A DNA stretch of 27,800 nucleotides. Origin: an uncultured Lachnospiraceae bacterium (GTDB lineage: Bacteria; Bacillota; Clostridia; Lachnospirales; Lachnospiraceae). The stretch spans positions 1 to 27,800 of the forward strand of contig CAJUSO010000027.1 in NCBI GenBank assembly GCA_910588965.1. Reading direction: 5' to 3'. This document shows positions 1 to 7,202 of the stretch, piece by piece. The position numbers and the translations under genes were made by a program. Within the stretch, counting starts at the first letter, position 1. Every line of letters begins with the position of its first letter. The notes under the pieces are model-generated. The model did not search any database. It had not been told where the DNA came from and saw only the letters and a list, made by a program, of their open reading frames with translations.

Positions 1-14
1 AGGTGTATGCATAA
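1..14 (+). CDS. rplD: 50S ribosomal protein L4, last codons only
   Basis: The first 14 bases read as the end of a frame, Val-Tyr-Ala-stop, whose TAA (12-14) shares one base with the ATG of the next gene. L4 proteins of Firmicutes commonly end in Glu-Val-Tyr-Ala, and rplD precedes rplW in the S10 operon. The identification therefore rests on both the residues and the position. Only the tail is present. Confidence 0.75.
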
Positions 15-313
15 TGGCAAACGTACAATATTATGACGTAATCCTCAAACCGGTGATTACCGAGAAGAGCATGAATATCATGGCTGAGAAGAAGTACACA
101 TTCCTGGTCCATCCAGAAGCCAACAAGACCATGATTAAGGAAGCCGTTGAGAAGATGTTTGAAGGCACCAAGGTGAAGAAAGTGAATACCATGAACATCC
201 CTGGCAAGAAAAAGAGGAGGGGCATGGTAGTCGGAAGGACAGCCAAGACCAAAAAGGCAATCGTGCAGTTGACAGAAGACAGCAAGGATATTGAGATCTT
301 TGCAGGATTATAG
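14..313 (+). CDS. rplW: 50S ribosomal protein L23
   Basis: L23 sits at the polypeptide exit tunnel of the large subunit and docks trigger factor and SRP. The 99-residue product opens with the family pattern YYDVILKPVITEKSM and has the basic loop GKKKRRG around residues 64-70, which contacts 23S rRNA. The length is normal for bacterial L23. Its ATG overlaps the rplD stop by one base, indicating translational coupling, and rplB follows 14 bases later. This is the S10-operon order rplD-rplW-rplB. Confidence 0.98.
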   Translation: MANVQYYDVILKPVITEKSMNIMAEKKYTFLVHPEANKTMIKEAVEKMFEGTKVKKVNTMNIPGKKKRRGMVVGRTAKTKKAIVQLTEDSKDIEIFAGL

Positions 314-327
314 AAAGGAGATTTATC

Positions 328-1173
328 ATGGGAATTAAGACATATAACCCATATACACCCTCCAGAAGAAATATGACCGGTTCTGATTTTGCAGAGATTA
401 CAAAGAAAAAGCCAGAGAAATCACTGCTGGTTTCCTTGCAGAAAAAATCCGGCCGTAACAATCAGGGGAAAATCACTTGCAGGCACCGCGGCGGCGGCTC
501 CAAGAGGAAATATAGGATTATTGATTTCAAGAGGAATAAGAAGGACGGCATCCCAGCAACCGTAATCGGTATTGAGTACGATCCGAACAGGACGGCTAAT
601 ATCGCTCTGATTTGCTATGCAGACGGTGAGAAGTCCTATATTATCGCACCCCAGGGCCTGACAGACGGCATGAAGGTTATGAACGGCCCAGAGGCTGAAG
701 TAAGGGTTGGGAACTGCCTGCCTTTAGAGTATATCCCGGTTGGTACCCAGGTACACAACGTAGAGCTGCACCCAGGCAAGGGCGGGCAGATGGTCCGTTC
801 CGCAGGGAACAGCGCACAGCTGATGGCAAAGGAAGGCAAGTACGCTACCTTGCGCCTGCCCTCCGGCGAGATGAGGATGGTTCCCATTGCCTGCCGTGCG
901 ACCGTAGGCGTGGTAGGGAATGCAGACCACAACCTGATTAAGATCGGTAAGGCTGGCCGGAAGCGCCATATGGGCATCCGCCCGACAGTACGCGGTTCCG
1001 TTATGAACCCCAACGACCATCCGCACGGCGGTGGTGAAGGCAAGACCGGAATCGGGCGTCCAGGCCCAAGCACGCCATGGGGCAAGCCGGCGCTCGGCCT
1101 GAAGACCAGGAAGAAGAACAAAGCATCGAACAAGCTTATCGTAAGGAGAAGAGACGGTAGGGTATTGAAATAA
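328..1173 (+). CDS. rplB: 50S ribosomal protein L2
   Basis: L2 binds 23S rRNA and supports subunit association and the peptidyl-transferase centre. The 281-residue product has the N-terminal region beginning MGIKTYNPYTPSRR, the central RNA-binding section with CRHRGGGSKRKYR, and the C-terminal motif NPNDHPHGGGEGK that carries the near-invariant His close to the peptidyl-transferase centre. Start: ATG 328 with an AAGGAG site at 315-320. Arg codon use is notable: 10 of 24 Arg codons are AGG, unusual for such a highly expressed gene. A 67-nt gap with a hairpin separates it from rpsS. Confidence 0.99.
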   Translation: MGIKTYNPYTPSRRNMTGSDFAEITKKKPEKSLLVSLQKKSGRNNQGKITCRHRGGGSKRKYRIIDFKRNKKDGIPATVIGIEYDPNRTANIALICYADGEKSYIIAPQGLTDGMKVMNGPEAEVRVGNCLPLEYIPVGTQVHNVELHPGKGGQMVRSAGNSAQLMAKEGKYATLRLPSGEMRMVPIACRATVGVVGNADHNLIKIGKAGRKRHMGIRPTVRGSVMNPNDHPHGGGEGKTGIGRPGPSTPWGKPALGLKTRKKNKASNKLIVRRRDGRVLK

Positions 1174-1183
1174 TTAGGAAGCA

Positions 1184-1217
1184 TCCGCAGAGCCTGGTGT
1201 CAAGCCCGGCTTGCGGA
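1184..1217 (+). promoter_or_regulatory. Hairpin in the rplB-rpsS gap
   Basis: An imperfect stem-loop: TCCGCA (1184-1189) pairs with TGCGGA (1212-1217), and AGCC (1191-1194) with GGCT (1208-1211), plus a short GG/CC extension. There is one bulged G and one mismatch, and the loop is about 7 nt. No T-run follows, so it is not a classical intrinsic terminator. It sits just before the AAGGAGGT site of rpsS and could be an mRNA processing, stability or feedback-binding element. Confidence 0.5.
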
Positions 1218-1240
1218 ATTACAATTAAGGAGGTTGAATT

Positions 1241-1522
1241 ATGGGCCGTTCACTGAAAAAAGGACCATTTGCTGATGAGAGTTTATTGAAAAAAGTGGAT
1301 GCTATGAATGCATCCGGCAACAAAAGCGTGATTAAGACATGGTCCCGGCGTTCCACCATCTTCCCGCAGTTTGTGGGCCACACATTTGCTGTCCATGACG
1401 GAAGGAAGCATGTGCCGGTTTACGTGACAGAGGACATGGTAGGGCATAAGCTTGGCGAGTTCGTTGCGACCAGGACTTACCGTGGACATGGAAAAGATGA
1501 AAAGAAATCAAAAGTTCGTTAA
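1241..1522 (+). CDS. rpsS: 30S ribosomal protein S19
   Basis: S19 lies in the head of the small subunit, pairs with S13 and contacts the A-site tRNA region. The 93-residue protein begins MGRSLKKGPFADESLL and contains the conserved WSRRSTIFPQFVGHTFAVHDGRKHVPVYV stretch (about residues 34-62) and GHKLGEF (68-74). The length matches the family. ATG 1241 follows an AAGGAGGT site 5-6 nt upstream. The stop codon runs into the ribosome binding site of rplV 11 nt away. Confidence 0.98.
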   Translation: MGRSLKKGPFADESLLKKVDAMNASGNKSVIKTWSRRSTIFPQFVGHTFAVHDGRKHVPVYVTEDMVGHKLGEFVATRTYRGHGKDEKKSKVR

Positions 1523-1533
1523 GGAGGTCTATC

Positions 1534-1920
1534 ATGGCGAAAGGACATAGAAGTCAAATCAAGAGAGAGAGAAACGCACAGAAAGACACCAGGCCATCCG
1601 CAAAGCTGTCTTATGCCAGGGTATCTGTCCAGAAGGCATGCTTCGTGCTGGATGCCATCCGCGGCAAGGATGTGCGTACCGCGTTAGCAATCTTGGCTTA
1701 CAGCCCAAGGTATGCGTCCAGCTTGATAGAGAAGTTGCTGAAATCTGCGATTGCCAATGCAGAGAACAACAATGGGATGGACGCAGCAAACCTTTATATT
1801 GCAGAGTGCTATGCAAATAAGGGGCCAACGATGAAGAGGATCAGACCTAGGGCACAGGGCAGGGCTTACAGGATTGAGAAGAGGATGAGCCATATCACAA
1901 TTGTGCTGGATGAAAGATAG
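1534..1920 (+). CDS. rplV: 50S ribosomal protein L22
   Basis: L22 lines the exit tunnel with a long beta-hairpin, and mutations there give macrolide resistance in other bacteria. The 128-residue product has SAKLSYARVSVQKACFVLDAIRGK near the N-terminus. At the C-terminal hairpin it has KGPTMKRIRPRAQGRAYRIEKRMSHITIVL, the diagnostic region. The N-terminal extension (MAKGHRSQIKRERNAQKDTRP) is longer than in E. coli L22 (110 residues), as in many Clostridia. ATG 1534 follows AAGGAGGT. It is positioned between rpsS and rpsC, as expected. Confidence 0.98.
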   Translation: MAKGHRSQIKRERNAQKDTRPSAKLSYARVSVQKACFVLDAIRGKDVRTALAILAYSPRYASSLIEKLLKSAIANAENNNGMDAANLYIAECYANKGPTMKRIRPRAQGRAYRIEKRMSHITIVLDER

Positions 1921-1935
1921 GATAGGAGGGTAAAC

Positions 1936-2592
1936 ATGGGACAGAAAGTAAATCCGCATGGTTTAAGAGTCGGCATTATCAAGGATTGGGATTCCAAATG
2001 GTATGCGGAAGGTGATTTTGCAGACTTCCTGATAGAGGACTACAACATCAGGAAATTCCTGAAAAAGAAATTATACGCATCAGGCGTTTCCAAGATTGAG
2101 ATTGAGCGGGCTTCCGACCGGGTAAAGGTCATCCTTTACACAGCAAAGCCAGGCGTGGTAATCGGAAAAGGCGGCTCTGAGATTGAGAAAGTTAAGGCAG
2201 AGCTCCAGAAATATACAGATAAGAGGTTAGTGGTAGACATTAAGGAAGTAAAGAGGCCGGATAAGGACGCCCAGTTAGTAGCGGAAAACATCGCATTGCA
2301 GTTAGAGAACCGCGTATCTTTCCGTAGGGCAATGAAATCCTGCATGGGCAGGAGCATGAAGGCCGGTGCGCTTGGGATTAAGAGTTCTGTTTCCGGCCGT
2401 TTGGGCGGCGCAGACATGGCGCGTACTGAATTTTACAGCGAGGGCACAATCCCGCTTCAGACATTAAGAGCAGATATCGATTATGGATTCGCCGAGGCAG
2501 ACACCACATACGGCAAGGTAGGCGTGAAGGTGTGGATTTACAAGGGCGAGATACTTCCAACAAAGGATTCAAAGGAAGGGAGCGATAAATAA
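1936..2592 (+). CDS. rpsC: 30S ribosomal protein S3
   Basis: S3 forms part of the mRNA entry channel and its helicase activity. The 218-residue protein begins MGQKVNPHGLRVGIIKDWDSKW. It has the KH RNA-binding signature VVIGKGGSEIEKVKAEL (about residues 74-90) and the C-terminal block SGRLGGADMARTEFYSEGTIPLQTLRADIDYGF. The length is typical. The TAA (2590-2592) overlaps the rplP ATG by one base. ATG 1936 is preceded by a GGAGGG site. Confidence 0.99.
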   Translation: MGQKVNPHGLRVGIIKDWDSKWYAEGDFADFLIEDYNIRKFLKKKLYASGVSKIEIERASDRVKVILYTAKPGVVIGKGGSEIEKVKAELQKYTDKRLVVDIKEVKRPDKDAQLVAENIALQLENRVSFRRAMKSCMGRSMKAGALGIKSSVSGRLGGADMARTEFYSEGTIPLQTLRADIDYGFAEADTTYGKVGVKVWIYKGEILPTKDSKEGSDK

Positions 2593-3032
2593 TGTTAATG
2601 CCAAAAAGAGTGAAACGTCGTAAACAGTTCCGTGGTTCCATGGCAGGCAAGGCGTTGAGAGGAAATAAAATAACAAACGGTGAGTATGGTATCGTGGCAA
2701 TGGAGCCTTGCTGGATTAAGTCCAACCAGATTGAGGCAGCCCGTATTGCAATGACACGTTATGTAAAGCGTGGCGGTAAAGTATGGATTAAGATTTTCCC
2801 TGACAAGCCAGTAACGGCAAAGCCAGCTGAGACCCGTATGGGTTCCGGGAAAGGGACCTTGGAGTACTGGGTAGCTGTTGTTAAGCCGGGGCGCGTTATG
2901 TTTGAGATTTCCGGTGTTCCAGAAGAAACAGCGCGTGAGGCGTTGCGTCTTGCTACACACAAATTACCATGTAAGTGCAAAGTGGTTTCACGTGCAGACT
3001 TAGAAGGCGGTGAATCAAATGAAAACAAGTAA
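2592..3032 (+). CDS. rplP: 50S ribosomal protein L16
   Basis: L16 organises the A-site region of the large subunit. The 146-residue product starts MLMPKRVKRRKQFRG, the canonical L16 N-terminus. This favours ATG 2592, overlapping the rpsC stop, over ATG 2598. Conserved blocks ITNGEYGIVAMEPCWI, RGGKVWIKIFPDKP and ETRMGSGKGTLEYWVAVVKPGRVMFEI are all present. The C-terminus overlaps rpmC by 14 bases, so translation of rpsC, rplP and rpmC is probably coupled. Confidence 0.99.
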   Translation: MLMPKRVKRRKQFRGSMAGKALRGNKITNGEYGIVAMEPCWIKSNQIEAARIAMTRYVKRGGKVWIKIFPDKPVTAKPAETRMGSGKGTLEYWVAVVKPGRVMFEISGVPEETAREALRLATHKLPCKCKVVSRADLEGGESNENK

Positions 3033-3228
3033 TTATGTAAAAGATTTAAGAGAAGAGTCCGTAGCAGTGTTACAAGAGAAATTAGTGGCTGCAAAAAAAG
3101 AGCTGTTTAACTTAAGGTTCCAGAATGCGACCAACCAGTTGGACAATACCGCAAGGATTAAAGAGGTCCGCAAGAACATTGCCAGGATCCAGACAATCAT
3201 CACGGAAAAGAATAGGGCGGCGGTGTAG
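3019..3228 (+). CDS. rpmC: 50S ribosomal protein L29
   Basis: L29 is a small two-helix protein near the tunnel exit, next to L23. From ATG 3019 the product is 69 residues: MKTSNYVKDLREES, then KKELFNLRFQNATNQLDNTARIKEVRKNIARIQTII, which is the family signature. An upstream in-frame GTG at 3010 would add three residues, but the conserved N-terminus and the GAAGGCGG site at 3004-3010 favour 3019. The gene starts inside rplP. Confidence 0.96.
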   Translation: MKTSNYVKDLREESVAVLQEKLVAAKKELFNLRFQNATNQLDNTARIKEVRKNIARIQTIITEKNRAAV

Positions 3229-3248
3229 GCTAGGAAAGGAGAACTATC

Positions 3249-3506
3249 GTGGAAGAAAGAAATCTTAGGAAGACACGTACTGGTGTTGTTGTCAGCGACA
3301 AGATGAACAAGACCATTGTAGTGGCAGTAAGAGATAATGTAAGACATCCCCTTTACAAGAAAATTGTGAAGAAGACATATAAATTAAAAGCCCATGACGA
3401 AGAGAACCAATGCAAGGTTGGCGACACAGTCAAAGTAATGGAGACAAGGCCTTTGTCCAAAGACAAAAGATGGAGGCTTGTGGAAATCGTTGAGAGAGCG
3501 AAATAG
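3249..3506 (+). CDS. rpsQ: 30S ribosomal protein S17 (GTG start)
   Basis: S17 is a primary binder of 16S rRNA with an OB fold. The 85-residue product reads MEERNLRKTRTGVVVSDKMNKTIVVAV, then RHPLYKKIVKKTYKLKAHDE and the family end pattern GDTVKVMETRPLSKDKRWRLVEIVERAK. The start is GTG at 3249 with an AAAGGAG site at about 3236-3242. No ATG fits the conserved N-terminus, so the rarer start codon appears genuine. It lies between rpmC and rplN as in the spc boundary of Firmicutes. Confidence 0.97.
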   Translation: MEERNLRKTRTGVVVSDKMNKTIVVAVRDNVRHPLYKKIVKKTYKLKAHDEENQCKVGDTVKVMETRPLSKDKRWRLVEIVERAK

Positions 3507-3521
3507 AAGGAGGCTGCTATC

Positions 3522-3890
3522 ATGATTCAACAGGAAAGTAGGCTGAGAGTGGCTGATAATACCGGCGCAAAGGAAATCCTCTGCATCCGTGTTATGGGCG
3601 GCTCTACAAGGAGATATGCAAATATTGGAGACATTATCACCGCTACGGTTAAAGATGCAACACCAGGCGGCGTTGTGAAAAAGGGAGATATCGTTAAGGC
3701 TGTGGTAGTCCGCACCAAGAAGGGCGCCCGCCGTAAGGACGGATCTTATATCAAGTTTGATGAGAATGCGGCTGTCATCATCAAGGATGACAAGACCCCA
3801 AGAGGAACCCGTATTTTCGGGCCAGTTGCCAGAGAGCTTCGTGAAAAACAGTTTATGAAAATTGTTTCCTTAGCTCCGGAAGTATTATAG
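3522..3890 (+). CDS. rplN: 50S ribosomal protein L14
   Basis: L14 forms an intersubunit bridge with 16S rRNA helix 14. The 122-residue protein begins MIQQESRLRVADNTGAKEILCIRVMGGS and includes GDIITATVKDATPGG, VVRTKKGARRKDGSYIKFDENAAVII and RGTRIFGPVARELRE. This is the normal length and full signature. ATG 3522 follows an AGGAGG site. It is the first gene of the spc section in E. coli order; here there is no promoter-like break before it. Confidence 0.99.
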   Translation: MIQQESRLRVADNTGAKEILCIRVMGGSTRRYANIGDIITATVKDATPGGVVKKGDIVKAVVVRTKKGARRKDGSYIKFDENAAVIIKDDKTPRGTRIFGPVARELREKQFMKIVSLAPEVL

Positions 3891-3900
3891 GAGGTAAGCC

Positions 3901-4212
3901 ATGGCGATGTTGAAAATCAAAAAAGGCGACACAGTTAAGGTGATTGCCGGGAAAGATAAAGACAAAGAAGGCAAGGTAATTGCCATCAATAGGAAAAAAA
4001 GCACCGTTCTGGTAGAAGGCGTCAATATGATTACCAAGCATATGAAGCCGAATATGGCCAACCAGCAGGGCGGTATTGTCCATCAGGAAGGACCCATCCA
4101 TATTTCAAACGTAATGTATGTCCACAAGGGAAAGCCAACCCGCATCGGCTTTAAGATGGACGGGGACAAAAAAGTGCGTTTTGCCAAATCCACTGGCGAT
4201 ATTATTGATTAA
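3901..4212 (+). CDS. rplX: 50S ribosomal protein L24
   Basis: L24 initiates large-subunit assembly. The 103-residue product has an N-terminal KOW motif, KIKKGDTVKVIAGKDKDKEGKVIAINRKKSTVLVEGVN, and the later stretch GGIVHQEGPIHISNVM. AGGAGG at 3889-3894 places ATG 3901 (spacing 6) as the start rather than ATG 3907 (spacing 12), giving MAMLKIKKGD. The gap to rplE is 23 nt. Confidence 0.98.
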   Translation: MAMLKIKKGDTVKVIAGKDKDKEGKVIAINRKKSTVLVEGVNMITKHMKPNMANQQGGIVHQEGPIHISNVMYVHKGKPTRIGFKMDGDKKVRFAKSTGDIID

Positions 4213-4235
4213 TTCAAGAGAGGAGGTCCATTCAG

Positions 4236-4781
4236 TTGAGTAATAGATTAAAAGAAACTTACCAGAAGGAAATCGTAGGCGCCCTGATGAAGAAATTCGG
4301 ATACAAGAATATCATGCAGGTGCCGAAGATGGAAAAGGTAGTCATCAACATGGGCATTGGCGAGGCAAAGGAGAATGTTAAGATTCTGGATGCCGCTGCC
4401 AGTGACTTGCAGACGATTACCGGCCAGAAGCCTGTAATCACCAAGGCTAAGAAATCCATTGCAAACTTCAAGATTAGGGAAGGGATGCCGATTGGCTGCA
4501 AAGTGACTTTGAGGGGGGAAAGGATGTACGAATTCGTTGACCGCCTGATTAACTTGGCTTTGCCCCGTGTCCGTGACTTCCGCGGCGTGAACCCGAATGC
4601 TTTTGACGGTAGGGGGAATTATGCCCTTGGCATTAAGGAGCAGCTGATTTTCCCAGAAATCGAATACGATAAAATTGACAAAATCCGCGGTATGGACATT
4701 ATTTTCGTTACAACCGCAAGGACAGACGAAGAAGCCCGTGAGTTGTTGACACAGTTCAATATGCCATTCGCAAAACAGTAA
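4236..4781 (+). CDS. rplE: 50S ribosomal protein L5 (TTG start)
   Basis: L5 binds 5S rRNA and contacts P-site tRNA. The 181-residue product shows LKETYQKEIVGALMKKFGYKN, KVVINMGIGEAKENVKILDAA, the segment GQKPVITKAKKSIANFKIREGMPIGCKVTLRG, and RGVNPNAFDGRGNYALGIKEQLIFPEI. Translation apparently begins at TTG 4236: AGGAGGT at 4221-4227 is 8 nt upstream and no ATG precedes the conserved N-terminus. The length is typical of bacterial L5. Confidence 0.98.
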   Translation: MSNRLKETYQKEIVGALMKKFGYKNIMQVPKMEKVVINMGIGEAKENVKILDAAASDLQTITGQKPVITKAKKSIANFKIREGMPIGCKVTLRGERMYEFVDRLINLALPRVRDFRGVNPNAFDGRGNYALGIKEQLIFPEIEYDKIDKIRGMDIIFVTTARTDEEARELLTQFNMPFAKQ

Positions 4782-4794
4782 GGAGGGAATTTCA

Positions 4795-4980
4795 ATGGCA
4801 AAAACATCTTTGAAGGTAAAGCAGCAGCGCAAGCAGAAATTCTCTACCAGGGAATACAGCCGCTGCAGGATTTGTGGGCGTCCACATGCATATTTGAGGA
4901 AATACGGAATTTGCAGGATTTGCTTCCGTGAATTGGCATATAAGGGACAGATTCCGGGAGTGAAAAAGGCAAGTTGGTGA
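4795..4980 (+). CDS. rpsN: 30S ribosomal protein S14, zinc-binding short form
   Basis: S14 assembles into the 30S head next to S3 and S10. This 61-residue form is the type Z (C+) version. It has a zinc ribbon with two CxxC pairs (CRIC at about residues 23-26 and CRIC at 38-41), then FRELAYKGQIPGVKKASW. The zinc-free paralogue is about 89-100 residues, so the length agrees. ATG 4795 follows AGGAGGG. After the stop comes a 51-nt gap before rpsH. Confidence 0.98.
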   Translation: MAKTSLKVKQQRKQKFSTREYSRCRICGRPHAYLRKYGICRICFRELAYKGQIPGVKKASW

Positions 4981-5031
4981 CCGGTAGCAGCTTAGCGAAG
5001 TTAAGTGAGAAAAACAGGAGGAAAATATATC

Positions 5032-5433
5032 ATGACAATTAGTGATCCAATCGCAGATATGCTTACAAGAATCCGTAATGCAAATACTGCTAAACATGAT
5101 ACGGTAGATGTTCCGGCTTCCAAGATGAAGGTTGCAATTGCAGATATTCTTGTAAATGAAGGATATATTGTAAAATATGACATTGTGGAGGATGGGAGCT
5201 TTAATACAATTCGCATCACTTTGAAATATGGCAAGGATAAGAATGAGAAGATTATCACTGGCCTTAAGAGGATTTCAAAGCCAGGCTTGCGCGTATACGC
5301 GGGCAAGAACGAAGTCCCGAAGGTGCTTGGCGGGCTGGGGATTGCAATCCTCTCTACCAACCAGGGCGTGGTGACAGATAAGGATGCCAGGAAAATGGCA
5401 GTCGGCGGCGAAGTGCTGGCCTATGTTTGGTAG
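5032..5433 (+). CDS. rpsH: 30S ribosomal protein S8
   Basis: S8 is a primary 16S rRNA binder and, in E. coli, the translational repressor of the spc operon. From ATG 5032 the product is 133 residues: MTISDPIADMLTRIRNAN at the N-terminus and the C-terminal signature GLGIAILSTNQGVVTDKDARK followed by GGEVLAYVW. An upstream ATG-like frame from 5005 is rejected because AGGAGG (5016-5021) lies inside it and the family begins with the MTxSDPIADML pattern. Confidence 0.99.
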   Translation: MTISDPIADMLTRIRNANTAKHDTVDVPASKMKVAIADILVNEGYIVKYDIVEDGSFNTIRITLKYGKDKNEKIITGLKRISKPGLRVYAGKNEVPKVLGGLGIAILSTNQGVVTDKDARKMAVGGEVLAYVW

Positions 5434-5443
5434 GCAGCCAAAT

Positions 5444-5477
5444 CTTATCTGTACAACATAAGTTCACGTTGTATAAG
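5444..5477 (+). promoter_or_regulatory. Stem-loop in the 96-nt rpsH-rplF gap
   Basis: GTACAAC (5451-5457) pairs with GTTGTAT (5468-5474), a 10-nt loop between, and CTTA (5444-5447) can pair with TAAG (5474-5477) as an alternative outer base. No T-run follows. The gap is long for this otherwise tight cluster, so the element may be an mRNA processing or regulatory structure. No promoter hexamers were convincing. Confidence 0.35.
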
Positions 5478-5529
5478 GCACAAAGCAACACGTAACTTTA
5501 TCACAAAGTATATTATAGGAGGTACGGGC

Positions 5530-6069
5530 ATGTCACGTATAGGAAGAATGCCAATCGCAGTACCTGCAGGCGTTACTGTGGATATTGCAGAAAATAATCA
5601 TGTGACTGTAAAAGGTCCGAAGGGCACCCTTGAGAGGACCCTTCCAGAAGAAATGGAAATCAAATTAGAAGGCGAGACAGTGACTGTCGCAAGGCCGAAC
5701 GACTTAAAGAGGATGAAATCCTTGCACGGCCTGACCAGGACACTGATTAACAATATGGTGGTAGGCGTTACCAACGGCTATACCAAGGAATTAGAAGTAA
5801 ACGGCGTCGGCTACAGGGCATCCAAGTCCGGCAAGGAACTGACACTGAACTTAGGCTACTCCCACCCGGTAATCATGACCGACCCAGAGGGCTTGGAATC
5901 CAAAGTAGAAGGCAACAAGATTACGATTTCTGGCATTGACAAAGAAAAAGTCGGCCAATACGCAGCAGAAATCAGGGATAAGAGAAGGCCGGAGCCATAT
6001 AAGGGCAAGGGTATCAAATATATGGACGAAGTAATCAGGCGTAAAGTTGGTAAGACTGGTAAGAAGTAG
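5530..6069 (+). CDS. rplF: 50S ribosomal protein L6
   Basis: L6 lies near the factor-binding site of the 50S subunit. The 179-residue product has two duplicated domains. It starts MSRIGRMPIAVPAGVTVDI, has GPKGTLERTLPEEMEI, and ends with the signature DKEKVGQYAAEIRDKRRPEPYKGKGIKYMDEVIRRKVGKTGKK. The length is typical. ATG 5530 follows AGGAGGT at 5518-5524. rplR follows 17 nt later. Confidence 0.99.
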   Translation: MSRIGRMPIAVPAGVTVDIAENNHVTVKGPKGTLERTLPEEMEIKLEGETVTVARPNDLKRMKSLHGLTRTLINNMVVGVTNGYTKELEVNGVGYRASKSGKELTLNLGYSHPVIMTDPEGLESKVEGNKITISGIDKEKVGQYAAEIRDKRRPEPYKGKGIKYMDEVIRRKVGKTGKK

Positions 6070-6086
6070 GAAAGGAGGAACAGAGA

Positions 6087-6455
6087 ATGATTAATAAAAA
6101 ATCAAGGGCAGAAGTCCGTATGAAAAAGCACAGAAGAATCCGTAACCGTTTCTCCGGTACACCCGAAAGGCCACGTTTGGCTGTATTCAGGAGCAATAAC
6201 CATATCTATGCGCAGGTTATTGACGATGTAGCTGGAAATACGCTTGTTTCTGCGTCTACCCTCCAGAAGGATGTAAAAGCTGAGCTGGAGAAGACCAATA
6301 ATGTGGAAGCAGCAGCCCATTTAGGGACAGTGATTGCAAAGCGCGCATTGGAAAAAGGCATTAAGACTGTGGTCTTCGACAGAGGCGGCTATATCTATCA
6401 CGGGAAAATCAAGGCTTTAGCTGATGCGGCAAGAGAAGCCGGGTTAGATTTTTAA
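6087..6455 (+). CDS. rplR: 50S ribosomal protein L18
   Basis: L18 binds 5S rRNA together with L5. The 122-residue product has a basic N-terminus (KKSRAEVRMKKHRRIRNRFSGT), then ERPRLAVFRSNNHIYAQVIDDVAGNTLVSAS and the C-terminal FDRGGYIYHGKIKALADAAREAGLDF, all diagnostic. ATG 6087 follows AAAGGAGG. It lies between rplF and rpsE as expected. Confidence 0.99.
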   Translation: MINKKSRAEVRMKKHRRIRNRFSGTPERPRLAVFRSNNHIYAQVIDDVAGNTLVSASTLQKDVKAELEKTNNVEAAAHLGTVIAKRALEKGIKTVVFDRGGYIYHGKIKALADAAREAGLDF

Positions 6456-6473
6456 GTAGGAGGAGACAAATAC

Positions 6474-6983
6474 ATGAAACGTACAATCATTGATGCTAGT
6501 CAATTGGAATTAACGGAAAAAGTGGTGTCAATTAAGCGTGTAACAAAGGTTGTAAAGGGCGGCCGCAACATGCGTTTTACAGCTTTAGTCGTTGTCGGCG
6601 ACGGCGACGGCCATGTAGGCGCAGGCTTAGGCAAGGCAACTGAAATCCCAGAAGCAATCCGCAAAGGGAAAGAAGATGCAGCCAAGAAGCTGATTGCCGT
6701 AAAGCTGGATGACAACAACAGTATCACCCATGACATTACTGGAAAGCACACTGGCGCATCTGTATTGCTGAAAAGGGCTCCGGAAGGTACTGGCGTTATC
6801 GCGGGCGGCCCTGCGCGTAGCGTCTGCGAACTGGCAGGGATTAAGAACATCCGTACAAAATCCCTTGGCTCCAACAACAAGCAGAACGTAGTCCTGGCTA
6901 CAATTGATGCTTTAAGCCAGCTGAAATCTCCGGAAGAAGTAGCAAAGCTCCGTGGTAAATCTGTAGAAGAGATACTCGGTTAA
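6474..6983 (+). CDS. rpsE: 30S ribosomal protein S5
   Basis: S5 helps decode accurately and shapes the mRNA entry channel; spectinomycin-resistance and ram mutations map to its loops in other species. The 169-residue protein has the N-terminal S5 double-stranded RNA-binding domain (KVVSIKRVTKVVKGGRNMRFTALVVVGD, then GHVGAGLGKATEIPEAIRKGKEDAKK-like). The C-terminal domain has GVIAGGPARSVCELAGIKNIRTKSLGSNN. The length is normal. ATG 6474 follows AGGAGG. rpmD starts 14 nt after the stop. Confidence 0.99.
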   Translation: MKRTIIDASQLELTEKVVSIKRVTKVVKGGRNMRFTALVVVGDGDGHVGAGLGKATEIPEAIRKGKEDAAKKLIAVKLDDNNSITHDITGKHTGASVLLKRAPEGTGVIAGGPARSVCELAGIKNIRTKSLGSNNKQNVVLATIDALSQLKSPEEVAKLRGKSVEEILG

Positions 6984-6997
6984 GGAGGGTATGGAAA

Positions 6998-7180
6998 ATG
7001 GCAGACAAATTGAAAATCACACTTATAAAATCCACTATCGGCGCCGTCCCCAAGAACCGCAAGACGGTGGAGGCCCTGGGCTTAAGGAAAATCAACCACA
7101 CCGTAGAGAGGCCGGATAACCCGGCTATCCGCGGCATGGTACGCCAGATAAGGCATATGGTGAAGGTAGAAGAAATCTAA
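6998..7180 (+). CDS. rpmD: 50S ribosomal protein L30
   Basis: L30 is a small ferredoxin-like-fold protein of the large subunit that is absent from some bacterial lineages. The 60-residue product, MADKLKITLIKSTIG, then KNRKTVEALGLRKINHTVERPDNPAIRGMVRQIRHMVKVEEI, matches the complete family. AAGGAGGG lies just upstream. The position between rpsE and rplO is canonical. Confidence 0.98.
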   Translation: MADKLKITLIKSTIGAVPKNRKTVEALGLRKINHTVERPDNPAIRGMVRQIRHMVKVEEI

Positions 7181-7202
7181 GAGAAAGTAAGGAGGTGTCA
7201 GA

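Noticed and set aside
636..1184. Minus-strand frame of 182 codons within rplB
   Set aside because: It is a shadow of rplB without its own ribosome binding site or recognisable sequence.
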